Assembly: GCA_035048485.1 (NCBI GenBank)
Contig: CM068581.1
Span: forward strand, 68,095,381-68,159,380
Reading direction: 5' to 3'
DNA: 64,000 nt
From: Pteria penguin
Taxonomy: Eukaryota > Mollusca > Bivalvia > Pterioida > Pteriidae
Shown here: one piece after another, positions 33,435 through 42,655 of the stretch
Position numbering within the stretch: the stretch's first letter is position 1
How the letters are laid out: each line of letters opens with the position of its first letter
Notes under the pieces: generated by a model
Database searches by the model: none
The model's input: only the letters and a program-made list of their open reading frames with translations
What the model was told of the DNA's origin: nothing
Made by a program: the position numbers and the translations under genes

Positions 33435-34052
33435 CTAGCAAAGACTAAGCAGTTTGTATCCATAGTCATTGAACGACTTATCAGGATTTATGCGAGTGCC
33501 AAGGGAAGAATCGGGCGAATAATTGAAAATATTGGTCAGATCTCCATGCAAACTATCATCTGCAATATAGTCCAAGCGGTCACTTGTCCGGGCATTTAAA
33601 TCACCAGTTAGGATCACATTTCCAAATAAAGAATAGTACTGAGTTTGATTTTCGAGGTCAACAAAGAGGTCACACTCATATTTACGAAAATATGAGGAAT
33701 TGCTCGGTGGGATATATACTCCTGCAAGATACCAGTCTACGGAATTCGGTGTAATGGATTGGTCGAATTTTAACCAGACGATAGTATCGGCGTGGTTTAA
33801 TACAACTGATACATATTTGGTAAAGTTGGACCGAATCATGATGACAATGCCGCCACCCTAAACAGACGCAGCTTTAGATCTCGGAAATATGAACGAACAG
33901 AAATCAGGAATATCACACGTAAAACTTTTGTCTATCCAACATTCCATCAAAATTATAATATCATTGTCTATAATGAAGCTTCTGAAGTTGTCATTGGTTA
34001 ATTTAGACTTAAGGCCACCATTAATATTCCATGAGATGGACTTTTTCAACAC
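33435..34052 (-). pseudogene. LINE-A APE-type endonuclease, N-terminal part
   Basis: Two in-line frames separated by a stop near 33857: SISWNINGGLKSKLTN and IIILMECWID (Asn and Glu catalytic motifs), then GVYIPPSNSSYF, NVILTGDLNARTSDRLDYIA and GTRINPDKSFNDYG. Family order is complete. Confidence 0.8.
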
Positions 34053-34056
34053 TCTC

Positions 34057-34930
34057 TAAATTGTTTAATCCCAAAATTTAACATCTATAGGTTAATATAG
34101 GTACAACAATTTTGTCAAATAAATGTAATTGATAATTAATAGATAAATTAAGATTTCTACCTTTTTTAAGTATGACATACATAGCTTTAATTGCTCGATT
34201 TGACGAGAAAAGATCCAGATTGGGCAAAATAAATTCCAAGATATTTGAATTTGGTTATTACTTCCAAGTTGTTGACCATTATAAATATAAATTCATATCT
34301 TTGGGTAGTCTTCCCTTTGTGAAAACAACAATTTTAGTTTTGTCAATATTAACTTTTAGGTTTTGCTCATTACAATATGACGAAAAACAATCAAGTTGAT
34401 ACTGTAAGTCGTCTTTCGATTCAGAAAACAAGAATTTATCGTCAGCATACAATATTAGCATTAGTTTAATCATAATAGTAAGTTCACTTTCTATTTCCTT
34501 TGATATAGTACAAAGACCATTGACATTATGTGAAGATAGAAAATTGTCAAGGTCATTAAAAATAGGGCAAATAAAAAAGGTGACAGGATGTCGTACATCG
34601 ATTTTGCATCGAAAATACTCTGATAATTCATTATTTACAGAAATCCTTGATTGGCTAACAACAGTAAAGCATTTACCTGTAATACCACTATTTAAAAGTT
34701 TTCGCCATAGGCCAATACGCCAAACTTTGTCAAAGGAAGCCTTAAACACACAAAACAATTTTGTTTTTAATTTTCAATCAAACAGTGTAACGAAAACATA
34801 TTATCTAAAGTAGAATATCCAGCTCTAAAGCCAGTTTGGTTTTCACATAATAATTCAACATAATTAGCATAGTCGTTAAATCTATTTGATATAATAAGTA
34901 AAACTTGAAATATATTCTAGGACAATATTT
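34057..34930 (-). mobile_element. LINE-B, reverse transcriptase part
   Basis: Minus-strand NRFNDYANYVELLCENQTGF and RAGYSTLDNMFSLHCLIE (RT motif 2a), FKASFDKVWRIGLWRKLLNS, LILYADDKFLFSESKDDLQY (YADD), and FDKIVVPILTYRC close to the junction. It is 5'-truncated near 34930. Read together with 29691-30479 it is one LINE interrupted by LINE-A, with roughly 100 bases of the expected connection sequence missing at the junction. Confidence 0.8.
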
Positions 34931-35133
34931 ATCGTCGGTCATGCTACTCACAATGATGCCTCTAAATTCGACCCCGGAACAGTAAGAGGAAACAAAGCAG
35001 AAGTTTAAAAAAAAGAATGAAAGAGTGCCGGAGGGAGAAATTTAAAAATAATCAGAACCTATAAAGACTTCCTATTCATCTGTATGATTGTGTAGTTTAT
35101 ACTGTTTTGTTGTGTCTCGGAGGCCAAAAAATA

Positions 35134-35169
<36 letters not shown>

Positions 35170-35607
35170 AAACAAACAAAAACAAAAAAACCAACCAAAT
35201 CAGAAAAGCATAAAATTACCAGTGAGGGCAATCGGACATCTTGCATACTCTCGCTCTCAAATGATTCTGTTATGAACGTACGTCATATACGATATAACAA
35301 TAGAAATAACAATACCTTCCCCAGATATCCACCTGGGTATTACATGTAGTCGTTAAAACAACAAACCAATTAAGGCCGTTACGTAATGTCGTCGTATATT
35401 AATTTACATCAAGGATAGAACCTTTTAACACCGCCTTTTGAAGTAAACATATATAAAAGTGGTTATTCTAAATTCACATAAATGACATATTTAATATCTA
35501 TAATTTTATTGCATAATATTAATATAGATACGTTATATTGCATTGTGCTGGTGTGAGTTGTCATTTTGTTGGATTGTTTAATGTCCGAAATAGCATTTAA
35601 AACGAGG
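34931..35607. other. Stretch without recognisable gene
   Basis: A C-then-A homopolymer tract (35136-35190) and AT-rich DNA. No gene or repeat border I can support. Confidence 0.4.
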
Positions 35608-36178
35608 CTACGACATATTCCTTTATTCATACGAAGCTGAGTTCATTCAGTCTTTGCTTTCGCAAGGAAAAAAACAATTGGCTCTTGGCTTCAATTTTAC
35701 TTACAGATATATAGATGACTTGCTTTCAATTAATAATCCTTCATTCGCGGATTACCTTAGCATCATCTATCCAAGTGAACTGGAGGTCAAAGAAACCACA
35801 GAAACTAGTAATTCTACCTCGTATTTAGATATTATGTTGTCCTTCGACATTAATGGTCAATTGAACACCTCACTCTATGACAAACGTGACGATTTCAATT
35901 TCGCTATCACAAACTTTCCTTTCATAAGTAACAACATTCCATCATCGCCCGCATACAGCGTATTCATATATCTCAGTTAATACGTTATTCCAGAGCATGT
36001 TCAAATTACAATGACTTTGTTCTGAGGGCTAGGCGACTTTCAGTTAAGCTGCTCAACCAGGGTTATATATGTGCTAGACTAGCATCGTCACTGAGGAAGT
36101 TCTACGGTCGTTACGAGACTCTTATTACTCCATATGATATCTCGTTATCCAGACTTTTAAATGATATTCTGGACTGAG
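35608..36178 (+). pseudogene. Reverse transcriptase fragment with YIDD motif
   Basis: DIFLYSYEAEFIQSLLSQGK, FNFTYRYIDDLLSINN, YLDIMLSFDINGQLNTSLYD and KRDDFNFAITNFPFISN, then after a frameshift near 35975 RACSNYNDFVLRARRLSVKL and SSLRKFYGRYETLITPYDIS to a stop at 36176. This RT type is widespread in invertebrate genomes. I think it belongs to Penelope-like or a related RT lineage but cannot settle the clade. The 5' half of the RT is missing. The region 36300-36420 (GGAGATGCTCACTCTCCCCG, GGCACCTGATCTCACTCCAT) is its usual 3' flank. Confidence 0.7.
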
Positions 36179-36611
36179 ACCGATTCCGATCACTTTACAC
36201 AGATTTGACACCTTCTATACTAGAAGGTTACCTACTTCGACTTCTCCATATATAGATACATATGGAATTCACACGATTTGACTCTTTCTACGGGTATATG
36301 TGACGGGTGTTGCTAGCAAGCAGGAGATGCTCACTCTCCCCGGGCACCTGATCTCACTCCATCACAGGGGTTCACATATGCTCTTCAAGTAGACATATTT
36401 TGTTATTTTCCATTTGTTTTTCATTTTCACTGATTTTGTATGTCCTATGGTTTCATGATTTTTGGACTTGTGGTTTGGATTTATCCATCATCTTTACATA
36501 GAACAGGGGGTAGTTGCATATCCCTTTAGATATATACGTCCTTGTATATACATACCCTTTAAGCAATTCTCGTTGACATATTCTGATTCCTTCTCGTTTT
36601 CGTATACATGT
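36179..36611 (+). other. 3' flank of the YIDD reverse transcriptase element
   Basis: Contains the GGGCACCTGATCTCACTCC segment that in my memory follows this RT family in bivalves, then T-rich DNA. No further gene. Confidence 0.45.
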
Positions 36612-36680
36612 AGTTGGTTAATTGGTGTTTTACGTCGCATTCAACAATATTTCAGTTATATCGTGACATGGAAACAGGAG
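36612..36680 (-). repeat. SINE 3' fragment
   Basis: TTGGTTAATTGGTGTTTTAC and GTCGCATTCAACAATATTTC are the reversed tail and body of the second SINE family (compare 28160-28215). The head is missing. Confidence 0.7.
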
Positions 36681-37235
36681 GTTACCAACCTCTTACGCAA
36701 AGCAAAATTACTCGAGAAGACAGGATGGGATACTCTTGAGCAAAGACGCTTTAAGCATAGATTGATTACTTTTTATCAAATGATTAATAAAGAAGTCCCC
36801 TCCTATTTGTATTCACTTATTCCACAGTGTTCATCAGGTCAGCCAAAGAAATCTGAGGTCAAGGTCAAATCTTCAAACACCAGTATGTATGGCGAACCTG
36901 TACCAAAGTTCATTTATTTGTAAAACTGTAAAAGACTGGAATGCGCTATCAGAAAGCACAAGAGACATATGGTCAATTTCAGAGATTTTTAGACAAAGAT
37001 AAAAAGAAAGTTCCAAACTATTTGTATCTAGGAGAACGTGAAGGTTAAATATTGCAGGCTCGTCTTTGATTGGGTTGCAGCTGTCTGAATGCTAATCTGT
37101 ATAAAAATCATCTACGTGATGATGACAACTGTGTTTGTGGTCTCCCGGAAACGGCAAATCATTTCTTTTTGGAATGTAATATAGCTAGCTACAATGAATT
37201 ACGTAATAGAACTATCAAAACATTATAAGTTCACA
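36681..37235 (+). pseudogene. LINE ORF2 C-terminal fragment
   Basis: Plus-strand LEKTGWDTLEQRRFKHRLIT, MINKEVPSYLYSLIPQ, CKTVKDWNALSESTRDIWSI, then NHLRDDDNCVCGLPETANHF and FLECNIASYNELRNRTIKT. The last part is the C-terminal CxC...H...C motif of LINE ORF2 proteins of a family different from LINE-A/B. It truncates exon 1 of array unit C at its right end. Confidence 0.75.
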
Positions 37236-37284
37236 TAAACATAAATATCTTGTTATCAGGTTTTCCCCTGTATGAAATATGGAA

Positions 37285-37311
37285 GAATGTCCCTTCCATA
37301 TTTGTATTCAT
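37285..37311 (-). pseudogene. Unidentified array gene, exon 1 stub (unit C)
   Basis: ATG at 37311 opens MNTNMEGTF and then the sequence is replaced by LINE DNA. The 5' flank up to 37500 matches units A, D and E. Confidence 0.55.
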
Positions 37312-37559
37312 TTCTTTTTATCAAAGTACTAAGACAAGCTTACGCTGCTGCTCTGTCGATATGTGTACGTCACTATAACGTCATAATAAGTTTCTTACGT
37401 TATGTATACATCATGTATTCGTGTTCATTAGTTTAACTTGTAAGAGGGGACTGAAAATATAACAAATTTAAGAACCGACTCAATGTTGCGGATGCAAGAT
37501 CTTTACAGCGCAAAATCTATTCTCCTTTAGTGGATTTACAAATTAATATTAAGTGCAAT

Positions 37560-37724
37560 GTGTTATATAATATTTGTGTTACATTATTTTAACTTCCAAC
37601 GTCCTTTTTATGTGCGTTCTTTCTTCTAGAGATGCATCTGAAAGGTGCAGTGGGGCATCAAAATATTCGAGCCATTCTGTTTCTGAAAGACATTTTGGTT
37701 TTTCCTTTTTTGATTGAAGAATCA
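37560..37724 (-). pseudogene. Unidentified array gene, exon 3 (unit D)
   Basis: Acceptor CTTTTTCAGTGATTC at 37724, then DSSIKKGKTKMSFRNRMARI and, after a stop, CPTAPFRCISRRKNAHKK. One stop codon replaces a Gly codon seen in unit E. No donor identified, so this may be the last exon. Confidence 0.55.
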
Positions 37725-37852
37725 CTGAAAAAGCATAAAAAAAATGATAAACGAGTTTAACTTCATTGAAATAATATAAATTTATACTAGCATTATTATT
37801 TCAATTGCTTATGAGTTTTGATGTTTTTTTTTCAAATCACCAGTTAACTTAC

Positions 37853-38224
37853 ACTTCAATAATAGATGATGGTTCTGTAGTTTAAACCATCGTCCCCATC
37901 ACGCCAATGAAAAGCATAGAACTTGTTTTCTTTACGCTTCCATCCCTATTCAGAGAGATGGTTCATTCATTGGACACTTGCTGAGTGTTGAAGACGTGAT
38001 CGTTGTCTTCGATATCTTCCTTTTCATCAAACCTCTCCCCATGTTGGTTGTAGTCGGATCCATGGAAAACTTTCTTCCTAATATTAAACCAAAACTAACC
38101 GGCACCCCGACTGCGCCGACATGATAGTGAACATGAGATCAGGAAGGCTATATTTAATCTGTCATGTACAGAGGAGTCCTTGTCCTTCTTTGTATGGACA
38201 TCTGCATTGGGACAGTTAATAGAT
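37853..38224 (-). pseudogene. Unidentified array gene, exon 2 (unit D)
   Basis: Bounded by TTTCAG before 38224 and GTAAGT after 37853. The best frame reads GSDYNQHGERFDEKEDIEDN and then DGSVKKTSSMLFIGVMGTMV, with few stops, closely following unit E (GSDYNKHGESVDEKEEIQDK). The first third has stops. Identical exon length to unit C (372). Confidence 0.55.
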
Positions 38225-38240
38225 CTGAAATATAAATATA

Positions 38241-38730
38241 CAGTTGGGTGCAGTCCTAACCTTACATTCAAGTGCACTTGACAAGTGCGCTTCAAGTTTA
38301 GTTTTTCGTCCTGAAAACCAGTCATAAAGTTTAGTCAAGTGCACTTGATATCAAGTTTACTTTAAAGTAATTCCGTCTTCAGGTTTACTATCACGTGACA
38401 CCAAGTTTACTTTCCATATCTGTTTATTACAATTATCCAGTTTCGTATAACACGATAGAAATAATTGTCTTGTTATATGCAATTACATATTTTTTTTATA
38501 AAAATTGGTTTGAATAGAAAACTATAGTAAATGTACATGTGTATAGAAAGTAAACTAAACTTGAAGTGCACTTGGAGTAAACTTGGGATCAAGTTTAGTA
38601 TAAACTTGAAATCAAGTTTACTACTAAACTTGATTTCAGGTTTACTCTGTTGTCGCCATGTAAACTTGAAAAGCAGTCATAAAGTTAACTTGAAGTGCAC
38701 TTTATGTAAGGTTAGGACTGCACCTAACTG
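38241..38730. mobile_element. Tc1/mariner-type MITE with TA duplication
   Basis: Ends CAGTTGGGTGCAGTCCTAAC and GTTAGGACTGCACCTAACTG are inverted, flanked by TA on both sides (38239-38240, 38731-38732). CAGT termini with TA duplication are the mark of Tc1/mariner. TIR similarity continues about 40 bases. The interior is rich in inverted AGTTTACT/CTTGAAGTGCACTT motifs and has no ORF. It sits in intron 1 of array unit D. Confidence 0.85.
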
Positions 38731-38732
38731 TA

Positions 38733-39083
38733 ACAACATGTAGTAGAAAACTATAACTATAAATGGAATAAAATTCTTTTCTTATTTACTTATTTGTTTA
38801 TTTATCCACATGTATTTATTTAATTATTTATTTATTGGGTGCACGTAATCCGCCCAACGTATTTTGCTAAAAACTTACACCAGAAGGACCTTTTTAGCTG
38901 TTCTGTTAAATATGAATTAATTTATATACATATATAATACAACCAAATTCATTTTATCTAAATACTTCAGAAAAGAAAGACATATGTACATATTCATTAA
39001 ACAATTCATGTGGGCATATTCCCATTTCCTTTTCGTTTTCTTTTATCGTGAAAAAATATTCATACATACATACATGAATACAT
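38733..39083. other. Array intron 1 sequence (unit D)
   Basis: Homologous to 28887-29110 and 50230-50640 (AACTATAAATGGAATAAAAT, ATTTTATCTAAATACTT, TTTTATCGTGAAAAAATATT). No gene. Confidence 0.5.
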
Positions 39084-39375
39084 TGTAACAGGTAGGAGAA
39101 TAAGATGTGGTCGGACCCGGAATCGAACTCAGAACTTTCCGCTATCACCATTGAGCTATCCGGGTCGATATCCGTCTGTCACACTCCTTCCCTGCCAGAG
39201 GTTTCCACTCTTGGATCCGAAACACACTACAACCCAAAGATCGTAACCCTCGGCCACTGCACAAAATGTAACAGGCAGGAGAAAAAGATTTGGCTGGACC
39301 CGGGAATCAAACCACATTCCTTCGAGAAAGTCTCGCTCTAGAGAATGACCTCCCCCATGACGAAGTCCCACTCTA
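39084..39375 (-). mobile_element. Miniature LTR element (TRIM-like) with tRNA-like LTR
   Basis: Reading the minus strand: a diverged LTR (about 39375 to 39267) ending TGTTACA, an 83-bp interior (39266-39184) beginning TTTTGTGCAGTGGCCGAGGG and ending CTCTGGCAGGGAAGGAG (polypurine), then a 100-bp LTR (39183-39084) from TGTGACAGACGG to CCTGTTACA. The LTR contains CCCGGATAGCTCAATGG (A box-like) and GAGTTCGATTCC (B box-like) at tRNA spacing, followed by GGGTCCGACCAC. Interior start and purine end sit where a primer binding site and PPT belong. No coding capacity. A tRNA-derived SINE is the alternative reading. Confidence 0.65.
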
Positions 39376-39436
39376 TAACTAATAACGGACTGGCAGGCAG
39401 CCGGTGGCGACAAACAGACAGACAGGTGGGTGTGTG

Positions 39437-39475
39437 GTAGATAGATAGATAGATAGGTAGATAGATAGATAGACA
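39437..39475 (+). repeat. (GATA)n microsatellite
   Basis: GATAGATAGATAGATAGGTA and further GATA units, then a short CACA tail. Confidence 0.9.
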
Positions 39476-39534
39476 CACAGACACACAAATGGTAAAATAG
39501 TATACTCCTTCGTAACCTGTTGATGCTTTAGGGT

Positions 39535-39733
39535 GGGGTGTAGACTAACCATTATCTTCTATAGAGGAAGGTTATGGGTTCGATTCCCTGATCTGGCCAA
39601 AATTTTTCACCCTGCTTGTTACAGATTTGGTGCCGTGGCCAGCCCTCATGAGCTGCACGTTTCTGCACTTTGAGGTTTACGATCTTTGGGTTATTGTGTG
39701 TTTCAGTCTCAAAGGCTGGAAACCTCTGGCAGG
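39535..39733 (+). mobile_element. TRIM-like element, second copy (truncated)
   Basis: The plus-strand LTR end GGGTTCGATTCCCTGATCTG then TTTTTCACCCTGCTTGTTAC, ending at 39625, is followed by TTTGGTGCCGTGGCCAGCCC (primer-binding-site position). The interior with TTTACGATCTTTGGGTTATT ends at GGAAACCTCTGGCAGG (39733). There the LTR of Gypsy copy 3 begins, so the 3' LTR is lost. Confidence 0.65.
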
Positions 39734-39979
39734 TATTTTAAATTAGCAATATGTTTGCTAATTACAAGTATACATAAAGGTAATAAACATGACAAACATG
39801 AAATAGCAAGAAATACCTTGATGATACGAGTAGATAAGCTGTCTGGAAATCGAATGCGCAGCCCCGTCGGTCCTTTGCTGTGTATATCTGGCATGTGGTG
39901 CACCACGTGATATTTACAGGTCAAGTCATTGAATACAAATGTCGAACCCGACCAATTCTACCACACTCCTTCCCATTCC
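39734..39979 (-). repeat. 3' LTR and polypurine tract of Gypsy copy 3
   Basis: On the minus strand GGAATGGGAAGGAG precedes TGTGGTAGAATTGG at 39965. The LTR is about 232 bp and ends near TTGCTAATTTAAAATA, comparable to TTGCTAATTTTACTATA in copy 2. It contains the near-palindrome CACGTGGTGCACCACATG (39892-39909), a double E-box-like site also found in the 5' LTR piece at 47513-47530. Confidence 0.75.
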
Positions 39980-40216
39980 ATGATAAAAGACCAGTGCATC
40001 ATAAACTGAAATATTCCGACTATTTTGAAAAAATAATCAGACTAAAAAGTTTTACATGTATCTAATACAAAAATATCAGTACATTTAAATAGAGTGTCTA
40101 GAATACCTATTTATTACAAAATACTGACATGACAATTCTGTAACAGGCTGACTGAACTGCCCATCAAAGGATATATGTAACAGGCTGTCTATACTGCCTA
40201 TTACAGGTGAAATTCT
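39980..40216. other. Gypsy copy 3 downstream of accessory ORF
   Basis: Untranslated DNA between the TatD stop and the polypurine tract. Two copies of an AACAGGCTGNCTRWACTGCC motif (40142-40165, 40182-40205) form a short direct repeat. Confidence 0.5.
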
Positions 40217-41386
40217 TTATGCTGCCCCGTACAATCTCTGAGCGTTGGTTGTGGTCAACTGCAGGAGATCCTTCACTGACATCTTAAGGTGAGGAGCAAC
40301 CACGCTAGCCACATCTCCCAAATATGCTGGGATGTTAACGGATACAGAGTGTGCAGTTGGCATGTAAGGGGAATTTGTTTCCAATAGCAAGCGTTCAGGG
40401 GGAATGGAGTTAAGGCCCTGAATCTGTTCCTCATTGAACCTCACTGCAGTGGCAGTAATCCCAAAATAGGCACGGGGAAAACGCTCCAACCAGTCCTGTA
40501 CCAACTGCCGGTCTCCAGTGAAACAATGGATGTGTATAAGTTGATGATAGGCACAGTGCTTGTCTAGCAACTGCATTCCTCTGGCATGCACATCCATGCC
40601 TATGACGTCAGATTTGGTACCTCTCAGGTGTAGAACCAATGGTCGATTAGGTTTAGTCAGTGACAACACCTGACAGAATACCTCCTCCTGACGTCTCCAG
40701 AGCCCTGCTGATACAGTCCTATCCAATCCCACTTCACCAAGGGCAACAATCTGGGGGAAATCCAATAATTTCTTTAGGTGCTGGAAACGTTGAGCCGTCA
40801 ATTCCTGATGGTGTTTTGGGTGTACGCCTACAGCGACCTGCCAAGGACTTGAAACGGTTAGATCCCTTGGATGGTTGGCTGGTTCGCTGTACACTATGAT
40901 CCCTCCCACCAAGTTCACGACAATGTTGGGGAGACATTGGCCCGATGACGAAAATCTCAACACATCCTCCACTTTCTGGTCCTTAAATCTTCCCCAGAGT
41001 TTGATGCTGGTCCTGTCCAGGTGAAAATGACTATCAAATGCCTGATACCGTGCAGACTCCTTATTGTTATTATGATCGCTACGGGTTTCCATATCTTCAC
41101 CTGAATCGGAACCTTGGCACTCGTCCACTAAAATCAATTCCTCCTCAGATGTCCCTTCCCGATCATCTCCCACAAAGGCTAAACTGCCAGTCACACAGAA
41201 ACGCTTCTGTGCACTAACAGTCAACCCATGCAGCAAGATGACCAGACTCCTCCAATTGATAAGGACAGTAAGTGAGTCCATGGGATGCAACTGGAAATCC
41301 TCGTTTGGTACCTTCCACTGGCAATGACGACACAAACTAAGCATCCCTTGTCGAGCATTTTCAGTGATGATGGAGGTCCTGGGCAT
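40217..41386 (-). pseudogene. TatD-like metallohydrolase domain of accessory ORF, copy 3
   Basis: A 389-codon open frame, the best preserved of the three. After a CxxC-containing head (SLCRHCQWKV) and an acidic linker, the TatD barrel begins near residue 115: FDSHFHLDR (His 120 and 122), VAVGVHPKHH, VALGEVGLDR (Glu 218), LVLHLRGT (His 253), IHIHCFTGD (His 287), LLLETNSPY (336-341), and it ends LTTTNAQRLYGAA. All canonical metal ligands are present except the catalytic Asp, which is Asn 338 here (ETD in copies 1 and 2). TatD proteins are metal-dependent nucleases. One in-frame TAA at 41393-41395 separates it from the upstream half (41396-41760), so the full ORF is interrupted even though the domain itself is open. 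Confidence 0.85.
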
Positions 41387-41392
41387 CTGGCC

Positions 41393-41760
41393 TTATCTGT
41401 TGATGAACTCTACTGCTATCTGTAAAGCGTCATGTTTCCCAAATCTGTACTCAGCTAAAGCTGTAATGGCTTCAAAACGCCGTTGGTCTAAGCTGTACTC
41501 ATTAGAATTTTCCATAAAGATCCATGGCAGATGCTTGCGCTTCAACTTTTTATCCACAGTGTTACAATCTGTAAATGGACACCTGGAAATCCTCTCCGAA
41601 TCCACTGAAGTAGAAGGAATAGAAATCTGCAGATTCATATCCAGCCGAGGTCTCTTGCTGGAAGTATCAGCTCCATCCTTTACAGCCACTGTCCTGTATG
41701 GTTTTTGTGTAATTTTTGGAGGTAAACACCATGGTTTTCACCCTGGTAGGCATAGTAACT
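41393..41760 (-). pseudogene. Accessory ORF, zinc-finger-like module, copy 3
   Basis: The frame is open from about 41760 and ends in the TAA at 41393 that divides it from the TatD part. It contains RCPFTDC and KRKHLPWIF, matching the C2H2-like module of copy 2, then DQRRFEAITALAEYRFGKHD and ALQIAVEFI (compare KALGPEASLDDAVKYV of copies 1 and 2). Confidence 0.7.
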
Positions 41761-42462
41761 AGTCCAGAAGTTGCTGAATCCTGCTCTGACTGACCTGACT
41801 GTATATTTTCCTCAACATTCATAGCAGAAGCTGGAATGTCTTCAGGAACGGAGGCTGTTACTGAAACATTAATATCTACTGCCAGACTTGTTCCAACAAT
41901 AGATGAGATGATCCAGTCTTGCTCATTGAAACTTACAACGAACAGGAGGTGAATTTACAACATTTTCCTTTATAACGGGAACGGAATCTGTTGAATCAGC
42001 AGCATTTTCTCTCAAGACAGGAATGGATGGGTCTGTTTGTAATCTAATATCCTGACATGTACCTGAAATAGACACAGATGCTGAGACACTAGGATACGTC
42101 GATTTTCTTTTCTTAGGCTGCAAGGTGGCTCCTGTTTGAGACGGCATATGTTCATCGATCCATCCGTCCGAGAAAATGACTCTACCCTCCTGTCTAACTT
42201 GTCGTATCCAGGCACGATCTCCCAACCGTTTTGCCAGATCGTACTGCATTTTCATTGCCCGACACAACTCTTCATGTGGCTCCGAACTCAATACCCCCAA
42301 GTCCCATATCAAAGTTCGAGGTTGGGTCAAAATACCTGCTGTGGTGCGTCGTTTCAAATATCCTTCTCCCTCCTGACGTTGAAATGTGGGAACTGGCCTA
42401 ATATTTCTCCTCTCCCTCTTCCATTGACGTCTTGAATCCTTTTTTTTTTTTTCATTATAATT
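41761..42462 (-). pseudogene. Accessory ORF, basic N-terminal module, copy 3
   Basis: A 144-codon frame (41923-42357) with RTTAGILTQPRTLIWDLGVL, HEELCRAMKMQYDLAKRL, RAWIRQVRQEGRVIFSDGWI, PKKRKSTYPSVSASVSI and DIRLQTDPSIPVLRENAADS. The ATG at about 42460 lies just after CTATTTTAG, a possible acceptor, but the A-run there puts it out of frame. The stretch 41761-41922 continues in broken frames (Ser/Thr/Val-rich linker). Confidence 0.65.
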
Positions 42463-42492
42463 CTAAAATAGTAATACTTAATAATGTAATAA

Positions 42493-42655
42493 TTAATGAC
42501 ATTCTGGACACAGATACACATCAATTTTCTGTGCATTTGCTTCACTAATATTAACACAAGTTCCATGATACCATTCCCTACATTCCTCGCATTGCATCAT
42601 AAATGACCCTGTATCCGGACCTCGACAAATACAGTATTCATTTTGGTGTACCCTA
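42493..42655 (-). pseudogene. PHD finger at pol C-terminus, copy 3
   Basis: Intact C4HC3 finger: YCICRGPDTGSFMMQCEECR, EWYHGTCVNISEANAQKIDV and YLCPECH, then a stop. The spacing (CxC, CxxC, H, C, CxxC) and the Trp before the Tyr-His pair agree with histone-reading PHD fingers. The finger follows integrase sequence where other Gypsy groups carry a chromodomain. A frame change joins it to the integrase C-terminus at about 42660. Confidence 0.85.

Larger units (their letters stand above)
30480..34056 (-). mobile_element. LINE-A, nearly full-length ORF2 (defective), inserted in LINE-B
   Basis: Minus strand, in order: APE-type endonuclease 34052-33230 (SISWNINGG, GVYIPPSNSS, VILTGDLNAR, LSVVDYVVIS, LSDHAPL), linker, RT from about 32420 (IIIPIYKKADKSDPDNYRGI then SLISCLCKLFTSIVNDRLL), YADD at 31811-31822, and a C-terminal domain at 30758-31672 (RLSSHMLHTETGRVN, FFICNTEVEDEY). 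Stops near 33850, 33430 and between 32180 and 31680 disrupt it. Endonuclease and RT catalytic motifs are otherwise visible. No ORF1 seen. The 3' UTR ends near 30480. Confidence 0.85.
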
